A stretch of 5,560 nt of DNA. It comes from Candidatus Woesearchaeota archaeon. GTDB taxonomy: Archaea > Nanobdellota > Nanobdellia > Woesearchaeales > JAUUYB01. The position numbers and the translations under genes were made by a program. The notes below the pieces were generated by a model. That model was not told the DNA's origin, searched no databases, and was given only the letters and a program-made list of their open reading frames with translations. Positions within the stretch are counted from its first letter, which is position 1. Each line of letters begins with the position of its first letter. The DNA is taken from the NCBI GenBank assembly GCA_030590605.1, contig JAUUYB010000082.1, positions 1-5,560 on the forward strand, in the 5' to 3' direction. Positions 1 to 3,994 of this stretch are shown here, piece by piece.

Positions 1-15
1 AAGAGTACGCTTGGG

Positions 16-945
16 ATGGGTACCCCTTATGTTCCGAGTGTCATACCGTTCAGGCAGGGCATAGATGAGATGGGGATGTTCGAACGTACATTTGCGCTTC
101 TGGATCCTCTATCAGAGCGTAAACCCCCGAATGAGCTAGAGATAAAGCAATTTAATCAGAAATTCGAGGCAGATGAAGAGCTTGGTGGATTATATCTTGA
201 GGAGATGGTAGGACGTATAATCGACCAGATGTGGGGAAGAAGGGAGTTAAGGGGCTGGGATGGAGAGAAGGGCTCATTGGTGTTAAGTAACATCCGTGAG
301 GTGATGGAATTCTATGCTGAGGTATTTCCGGTAGGGATATCATTACCAAAGCAGATGAAAGAAGGACTCAAGTGGATGAACTATTTGAAGGGTAATAATC
401 CTCCAAAGGGTTCTCCGTTAAATTACCAGAAAAGCATCCATGAAGAGTTGATCATTGCAGAGAAGATGGAATGTCAGATGAAGATGATGATGCTCGATAA
501 GCCAAGGAACGTTCCTCTATATCTGATCCAGGTGAGAGGCACCAAAGGGTACAAGAATGCTCAGAAGAAAATCGGTTCCAAGATGGGAGAGTTCATGAAG
601 TCTGGTATGACCGTCTATGACATGAGGCGCCTCAAGCGGGCATGTATCAAGAGTGCAGACTATTTTGCGCTGACTCTTTTCTGTAAGACAGAGAATCAAG
701 TGAAGATATTGGATAATGCCATGATGCAGATGATTGAATCAGTCTATAATATTTCAGATTACACGAGAAGAGATAAGCTCCTTGATAAGAACAGGGGTTA
801 CATCAAATACCGTGTACCTATGTTCCATCCTCTGAATATGGAGATACTGATCGGGTCTTTCGAGAAAAGGGTAGCAGAGATAGAGATGTTCGGACCCAAC
901 AGAAGGGTCAGTTATGCGCTGAAGAAAGGCAAGACTACGAGATGA
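16..945 (+). CDS. Divergent RelA/SpoT-like (nucleotidyltransferase-fold) domain protein, possibly 5'-partial
   Basis: This is a soluble protein of about 309 aa with no signal peptide or membrane segment. I do not recognise it outright. Residues about 170-306 follow the motif order of RelA/SpoT synthetase domains: a basic R174-G-T-K177-G-Y stretch like the RxKxxYS motif; an acidic turn S-A-D215-Y-F-A-L-T where the first metal-binding Asp sits; D248-Y249, then K254 and G261-Y262, like DY...PKxNGYxSxH; M-E276-I-L-I like the EIQIRT strand; and A-E followed by S-Y-A-L-K-K-G like the AExGxAAHWxYKxG end. The His after GY is not present (Arg266). Residues 1-140 look helical, and I see no HD hydrolase motif. 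The family makes (p)ppGpp from ATP and GTP/GDP; whether this member does so is inference. The frame is open to the left edge, so the start may lie upstream; Met at position 70 is another possible start. The 3' end overlaps the convergent PUA gene by 11 bp. Confidence 0.6.
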   Translation: MGTPYVPSVIPFRQGIDEMGMFERTFALLDPLSERKPPNELEIKQFNQKFEADEELGGLYLEEMVGRIIDQMWGRRELRGWDGEKGSLVLSNIREVMEFYAEVFPVGISLPKQMKEGLKWMNYLKGNNPPKGSPLNYQKSIHEELIIAEKMECQMKMMMLDKPRNVPLYLIQVRGTKGYKNAQKKIGSKMGEFMKSGMTVYDMRRLKRACIKSADYFALTLFCKTENQVKILDNAMMQMIESVYNISDYTRRDKLLDKNRGYIKYRVPMFHPLNMEILIGSFEKRVAEIEMFGPNRRVSYALKKGKTTR

Positions 946-1396
946 CGTTCATGCGCCTGATCTTTGGCACAAAATTCAGGATTGCTCCTTTGGTCCTGGA
1001 ATATTTTCCTGTTCCAAGAAAGTCAGTATTGTTCTTGATGATGACAAATCCGTTTGCATCCATCTCTCGTTTGATATCTGATCCTGCCATCCACGATTTC
1101 GCTTCTTCGTCTGTTAGTTCTATGACATTCTCTGTGGAGCTCGGACCGACAAGTTGGGAGCCTTCGATCGATAGCCGAAGATCCTGGTTAGCCCGTTCTG
1201 CAAAATATATCCCTACAGACTGGATGCGAAGTTTTTCAATCAGGATATCCCCGAATTTCTTGTTGACTGCAAATATCCTCCCTTTAGGATTCTCGAGAAA
1301 TACTAGTTCTTTCTCAAAAGTTGTTCCCCATTGCTTTTGTAGATAATTTATGATCTCTTTTGTTTTCCTGCTGTTGAGTATAGATAATTTATTCAT
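935..1396 (-). CDS. PUA-domain RNA-binding protein, NOL1/NOP2/fmu-type ribosome biogenesis family
   Basis: This 153-aa protein resembles the stand-alone archaeal proteins related to the C-terminal RNA-binding domain of NOL1/NOP2/RsmF-type rRNA methyltransferases. Residues 1-75 form a pre-PUA region, with N-K-K-F-G-D and R-I-Q-S-V-G-I-Y segments. Residues 76-150 read as a PUA-like domain: S-I-E-G-S-Q-L-V-G-P (76-85), E-L-T-D-E-E-A (93-99), W-M-A-G (102-105), G-F-V-I-I (116-120), then the diagnostic D-F-L-G-T-G-K and I-L-N-F-V-P-K-x-R-R (139-148). No methyltransferase catalytic domain is present, so a role in RNA binding during ribosome or tRNA maturation is inferred from the family. Its ATG follows the aIF5B stop codon with no gap, so it is the second gene of a translation operon and probably translationally coupled. 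Its 3' end runs 11 bp into the convergent gene on the plus strand. Family assignment is from motif recognition only. Confidence 0.85.
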   Translation of the reverse strand: MNKLSILNSRKTKEIINYLQKQWGTTFEKELVFLENPKGRIFAVNKKFGDILIEKLRIQSVGIYFAERANQDLRLSIEGSQLVGPSSTENVIELTDEEAKSWMAGSDIKREMDANGFVIIKNNTDFLGTGKYSRTKGAILNFVPKIRRMNVIS

Positions 1397-3178
1397 CTAG
1401 ACCCCCCAGACCGGATTGCCGCGTCTCTTGATCTCGGCTATCTCTTTTAGGATTTCGATCTCCTCTTTGCTCAGGAGTTTTTTCATCTCTTTGAGTTTGC
1501 GGAATTCGTCTTCAGTTATTGAGGTATAGAGGATATCGTCTTCGTTTACTTGCCTGCCGACAGTCACTCCGTCCATTGATATGGCCACTTGATCGCCCCG
1601 TTCAGCTTTATCGACGCTCTTTTGTTCTTTTTGCATGGCTTTGGCGTACGCAAGGTCTTTTCCGTCGCGGTTCATCATTCTGACTCCGGATCTGAGTGTT
1701 CCCTCTTCTATATCCACTCCGAAGACTGCAGGATTGCTCTGCCTGAAGACATAGCCTGGCATGATATGTACCTTGCATGGTCTGGTCACTCCTTCGAGTT
1801 CTTTTTCTTCGAGAAGACGGGTCTGTTCCTTCACCCAGTCCTCATAATCATCGATGATTTTGTAGATGACATCGTTTGTGATGATCTTGACATCTCCGGT
1901 GTCTGTGAATTCATTCTCGACATTGAATCCGAGGATCGCTGCTAACAGTGCGTCCTCATCTACATTTGATTGTGCCTCTGCGATATCTGATTTTGAGATA
2001 TTTCCTATGGATGCTTTCCTGATCGGTATGTCATGTTCTCTAAGGAGTGTGACTAGTGCTTCGATGCTTCCGAGGCTGTCTGCCTTGATGATGATGCCTG
2101 ATTGGTCTTTATCTATCATGACCTCTTCCACTTCCTGTATGAGTTCTTCCTTGATCTTGTCGATAGAATCTGGGTGGCAGGCGACTATTGGCATTCCTGC
2201 TATCGCTTCTTCAAGACCTGGTCCGGCTATCTTTACTCCTGTTGCAGCGGTTACATGCTTCACATGGTTGAATTTGGCTTTCTTGTCCCGCATCTCTGAG
2301 AGTGGTTTAGGTTCGAGGAGCGCTTTGATCTTGGTGACTATAGGTTCGTTCAGGCTGCCGATGACGATGGTGTCTCCTACATTGAGGCATCCGTCGAAGA
2401 GTATGACGTCGATTGTTTTTCCGAGACCTTTCTCCTCTTTCACTTCAAGGATGGAACCTTTCCCTGCACCGCAGATGTTGCATTCAAGGCATTTCTCTAG
2501 GAATTTTTGTGCGAGTCCGGTTATGACCATGAGAAGTTCAGGTATGCCGTCTCCTGTGATGGCAGAGGTAGGTACTATTGATATCTGCTTGGAATAATCA
2601 GATACCCTGTCGAACCTCTCTGCATTGAGCCCTAGTTCACTGAGCTTACCCACGATCTCATAGAGTTTCTTCTCGAAGTCCTCTATGACCTGCTGTCCTT
2701 GTTTTCCGACTTTTTCGAGGAGGTGTCCTTGTGCTTCCATCCATCCGTTGATGCGGTCTATCTTGTTCGCAGCTATGATGAATGGTGTCTTTGATGCTTT
2801 TAGTATCTCGACTGCTTCGATGGTCTGTGGTTTGAACCCATCATTTATATCGACCACGAGAATCGCGATATCTGCGATATTCCCTCCTCTTTTACGAAGA
2901 GATGTGAATGCTGCATGGCCTGGCGTGTCGATGAAGAGAAGTCCAGGAAGCGTGACATTAGGGAGTGAGTTGAAAAGATCCCCGCATAGTTTCTTGATGA
3001 CATGGATAGGGATGATCGATGCGCCGATAGCCTGGGTTATCCGTCCTGCTTCAGCTTCTGCTACAGAGGTGTCCCTGATCTTATCTAGGATGGACGACTT
3101 GCCATGGTCTACATGTCCAAGGACTGTGCAGATAGGGCTCCTGATTGTAGGCGTTGCATCTTTGTTTTTCTTTCCCAT
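1397..3178 (-). CDS. infB: Translation initiation factor 5B (aIF5B, IF2-like GTPase)
   Basis: aIF5B is a cytosolic GTPase that promotes ribosomal subunit joining with initiator tRNA. At 593 aa it has the usual archaeal length and lacks the long N-terminal extension of bacterial IF2. GTP-binding motifs are all present: G1 GHVDHGKS (21-28), switch I I-T-Q-A-I-G-A (47-53), G3 DTPGH (84-88), G4 NKID (138-141) and G5 T-S-A (204-206). Domain II follows with G-S-I-L-E-V-K-E-E-K-G-L-G (241-253). Domain III contains G-I-I-I-K-A-D-S-L-G-S-I-E-A (361-374), and domain IV holds the P-G-Y-V-F-R-Q-S-N-P-A-V-F-G-V region (474-488). The C terminus ends in a helical segment and N-P-V-W-G-V. No intein interrupts the G domain. 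An unusual C-x2-C-x2-C lies at 230-236, between the G domain and domain II. The ATG at 3178 sits 26-27 nt after a TATA-like box, favouring a leaderless mRNA, although an AGGGGAG stretch also lies immediately upstream. It is the first gene of an operon with the PUA gene. Confidence 0.97.
   Translation of the reverse strand: MGKKNKDATPTIRSPICTVLGHVDHGKSSILDKIRDTSVAEAEAGRITQAIGASIIPIHVIKKLCGDLFNSLPNVTLPGLLFIDTPGHAAFTSLRKRGGNIADIAILVVDINDGFKPQTIEAVEILKASKTPFIIAANKIDRINGWMEAQGHLLEKVGKQGQQVIEDFEKKLYEIVGKLSELGLNAERFDRVSDYSKQISIVPTSAITGDGIPELLMVITGLAQKFLEKCLECNICGAGKGSILEVKEEKGLGKTIDVILFDGCLNVGDTIVIGSLNEPIVTKIKALLEPKPLSEMRDKKAKFNHVKHVTAATGVKIAGPGLEEAIAGMPIVACHPDSIDKIKEELIQEVEEVMIDKDQSGIIIKADSLGSIEALVTLLREHDIPIRKASIGNISKSDIAEAQSNVDEDALLAAILGFNVENEFTDTGDVKIITNDVIYKIIDDYEDWVKEQTRLLEEKELEGVTRPCKVHIMPGYVFRQSNPAVFGVDIEEGTLRSGVRMMNRDGKDLAYAKAMQKEQKSVDKAERGDQVAISMDGVTVGRQVNEDDILYTSITEDEFRKLKEMKKLLSKEEIEILKEIAEIKRRGNPVWGV
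1401..1407 (-). promoter_or_regulatory. Internal Shine-Dalgarno-like G-run for the PUA gene
   Basis: On the minus strand the last sense codons of aIF5B (Trp-Gly-Val) read TGG GGG GTC TAG, directly followed by ATG. The GGGGGGT run ends four bases before the PUA start codon. GGGGGT can pair with ACCUCC of an archaeal anti-Shine-Dalgarno sequence using one G-U wobble. With the zero-gap stop/start junction it probably supports reinitiation or coupled translation. The pairing assumes the usual archaeal 16S 3' end, which is not in this window. Confidence 0.45.
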
Positions 3179-3200
3179 ACTCCCCTGAAAACGCTGGGCA

Positions 3201-3216
3201 TTTTTAAATCTTAGTG
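3201..3216 (-). promoter_or_regulatory. Archaeal BRE/TATA promoter of the aIF5B operon
   Basis: Read on the minus strand this is CACTAAGA followed by TTTAAAAA: a purine-rich BRE-like element next to an A/T box. The box (3208-3201) is centred about 26.5 nt before the A of the aIF5B ATG at 3178. This is the spacing archaeal RNA polymerase uses between TATA centre and transcription start, so the mRNA would begin at or next to the ATG. A second A/T-rich stretch at about 3217-3233 could instead drive a transcript with a leader of about 20 nt. Confidence 0.55.
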
Positions 3217-3253
3217 TTTATTAATAAATAATTACTGGTGAGTGGTGTATATA

Positions 3254-3267
3254 GCAAGATTTATATA
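3254..3267 (+). promoter_or_regulatory. Archaeal BRE/TATA promoter of the 86-aa gene
   Basis: GCAAGA followed by TTTATATA is close to the textbook archaeal BRE plus TATA box. The box (3260-3267) is centred about 26.5 nt before the ATG at 3290, predicting a leaderless transcript. This placement argues against the in-frame GTG codons at 3242, 3245, 3269 and 3272 as starts, because they lie upstream of the predicted transcription start. The promoter is back to back with that of aIF5B. Confidence 0.65.
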
Positions 3268-3289
3268 TGTGGTGAAGATTATTTCTTGC

Positions 3290-3550
3290 ATGCCAACAGA
3301 TATCGAGATTATCAGGGAATTAGCTGGTGAAGTACAGAAAAAGCCTAAAGAAGTCGAGACAGATCCTATTCTCCATGGACCGGCTCACCAGATGAACAGG
3401 GACTACCTCTTTGAAGGAATGTATGAACCTGGCGTCCCTGCAAACCTTCTGGAAGCGCCTTCACATGTCGGAAACCGGTCGTATGGTCTTAATGAGGCCC
3501 AACTGTGGACAGAGAGACACGTGGCTCCGCTTTATTCCCCTCCAAAATAG
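3290..3550 (+). CDS. Small hypothetical protein, 86 aa
   Basis: I do not recognise this protein. The start at 3290 is chosen because it is the first in-frame ATG and lies 26-27 nt after a strong TATA box; starting at the in-frame GTG at 3242 would give 102 aa but places the promoter inside the gene. The product is soluble, with no signal peptide, membrane segment or cysteine. The N-terminal third is charged and probably helical (I-E-I-I-R-E-L-A-G-E-V, then K-K-P-K-E-V-E). The rest is rich in Pro, Gly, Tyr and His (H29, H33, H59, H77), with short motifs such as H-G-P-A-H and Y-L-F-E-G-M-Y-E-P-G, and may be extended or partly disordered. It is a single-gene unit divergent from the aIF5B operon and convergent with the lipoprotein gene. 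The dedicated promoter and the absence of stops support a real gene, but no function can be assigned. Confidence 0.65.
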   Translation: MPTDIEIIRELAGEVQKKPKEVETDPILHGPAHQMNRDYLFEGMYEPGVPANLLEAPSHVGNRSYGLNEAQLWTERHVAPLYSPPK

Positions 3551-3585
3551 ATTTCTTCAGAAGATAATAATCGAATCCTTTCTTG

Positions 3586-3601
3586 ATATCTTCAAAGATA
3601 T
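3586..3601. repeat. Short perfect palindrome in the convergent spacer
   Basis: ATATCTT-CA-AAGATAT is a 7-bp inverted repeat with a 2-nt centre (a 6-bp stem with a 4-nt loop if folded as RNA). It lies 35 nt after the stop of the 86-aa gene and could be a mild hairpin at a 3' end or a binding site. It is A/T-rich and lacks a following T-tract on the plus strand, so its function is uncertain. Confidence 0.35.
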
Positions 3602-3640
3602 TGAGTTAATCTGAGTTTTGTGAAATTTATTGGCTAACAA

Positions 3641-3650
3641 GGAAAAAGCG
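3641..3650 (-). terminator. Possible T-tract terminator of the lipoprotein gene
   Basis: On the minus strand CGCTTTTTCC lies about 21 nt beyond the lipoprotein stop codon. Archaeal RNA polymerase can terminate at T-rich tracts without a hairpin. Five Ts followed by CC is a modest signal. The rest of the 3551-3670 spacer has only short T runs on either strand. Confidence 0.3.
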
Positions 3651-3670
3651 GGATTTAGAGCCCTCCAGAT

Positions 3671-3958
3671 TCAAACGAATACGCATTTACCTTCGACACA
3701 ATCAATCGATTGCTTTTCGCACATGGCATCGCATTGTATCTTTGAATTCCTGCAGTTTTCTTCCATCTCTTCAGAGTATATTGATACATACTCCCTGTTG
3801 ATAGGTGTTCCGCAGTCGCATCCGTTGCATAGCGTGATGATCGAGACACAATCTGAGATATCTGTGCATTTCTGGTGTGCAGAAGATATAGTGACAGAAT
3901 CAATTGTTGATGTACATCCTAGGATTCCGATAAATAAGAGGACCATTATCGTTTTCAT
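3671..3958 (-). CDS. Cysteine-rich predicted lipoprotein, 95 aa
   Basis: The N terminus is a short lipoprotein-type signal: M-K-T, a hydrophobic stretch V-L-L-F-I-G-I, and a lipobox-like L-G-C with Cys15 as the candidate lipidated residue. The mature part of about 80 aa has ten more cysteines (31, 37, 44, 47, 49, 69, 76, 80, 87, 92), arranged as C-x5-C-V...C-x2-C-x-C-G near the start and C-x6-C-x3-C-x6-C-x4-C at the end. An even number suggests disulfides outside the cell, although C44-x2-C47-x-C49 could also bind a metal. The layout resembles small secreted 'eight-cysteine cluster' proteins in prokaryotes; I cannot confirm membership. The gene starts 36 nt after the stop of the surface-protein gene in the same direction, but has its own TATA-like box and no Shine-Dalgarno sequence before the ATG. 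Function is unknown; it probably sits on the outer face of the membrane. Confidence 0.75.
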   Translation of the reverse strand: MKTIMVLLFIGILGCTSTIDSVTISSAHQKCTDISDCVSIITLCNGCDCGTPINREYVSIYSEEMEENCRNSKIQCDAMCEKQSIDCVEGKCVFV

Positions 3959-3979
3959 GGTATCTTTTTTGGTTCTGAA

Positions 3980-3994
3980 ATATTTAATTTTGCT
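3980..3994 (-). promoter_or_regulatory. TATA-like promoter of the Cys-rich lipoprotein gene
   Basis: The minus strand reads GCAAAA followed closely by TTAAATAT (3987-3980), starting right after the TGA of the surface-protein gene. The box centre is about 25.5 nt before the ATG at 3958. No GGTGA-type sequence lies in the last 20 nt before the ATG, which fits a leaderless transcript made independently of the upstream gene. Confidence 0.5.

Noticed and set aside
942..1346. Plus-strand open frame of 134 codons opposite the PUA gene
   Set aside because: It lies antisense to a protein with clear family motifs. Its own translation shows no motif, and it would start inside the 3' end of the upstream gene.
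1866..2597. Long plus-strand open frame opposite aIF5B (243 codons)
   Set aside because: It is an antisense shadow of a highly conserved gene. The Ser/Met-rich translation has no recognisable domain and no promoter before it.
1397..3178. Possible intein in aIF5B
   Set aside because: Some archaeal aIF5B genes carry inteins in the G domain, but here the G1 to G5 motifs follow each other at normal spacing and total length is normal.
3242..3289. GTG starts (3242, 3245, 3269, 3272) giving a longer version of the 86-aa protein
   Set aside because: The TATA box at 3260-3267 would lie inside the coding region or too close to the start. The extra residues, V-Y-I-A-R-F-I-Y-V-V, are translated promoter sequence, and the GGTGA at 3271-3275 is too far (14 nt) from the ATG and on the wrong side of the GTGs.
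3551..3670. Small RNA or tRNA gene in the convergent spacer
   Set aside because: No cloverleaf, box C/D pair or strong stem was seen. Only a 7-bp A/T palindrome and short T runs are present.
3655..3903. Alternative minus-strand frame overlapping the lipoprotein
   Set aside because: The 95-aa frame has a signal peptide, lipobox, ordered cysteines and a TATA box at the right distance. The other frame has none of these.
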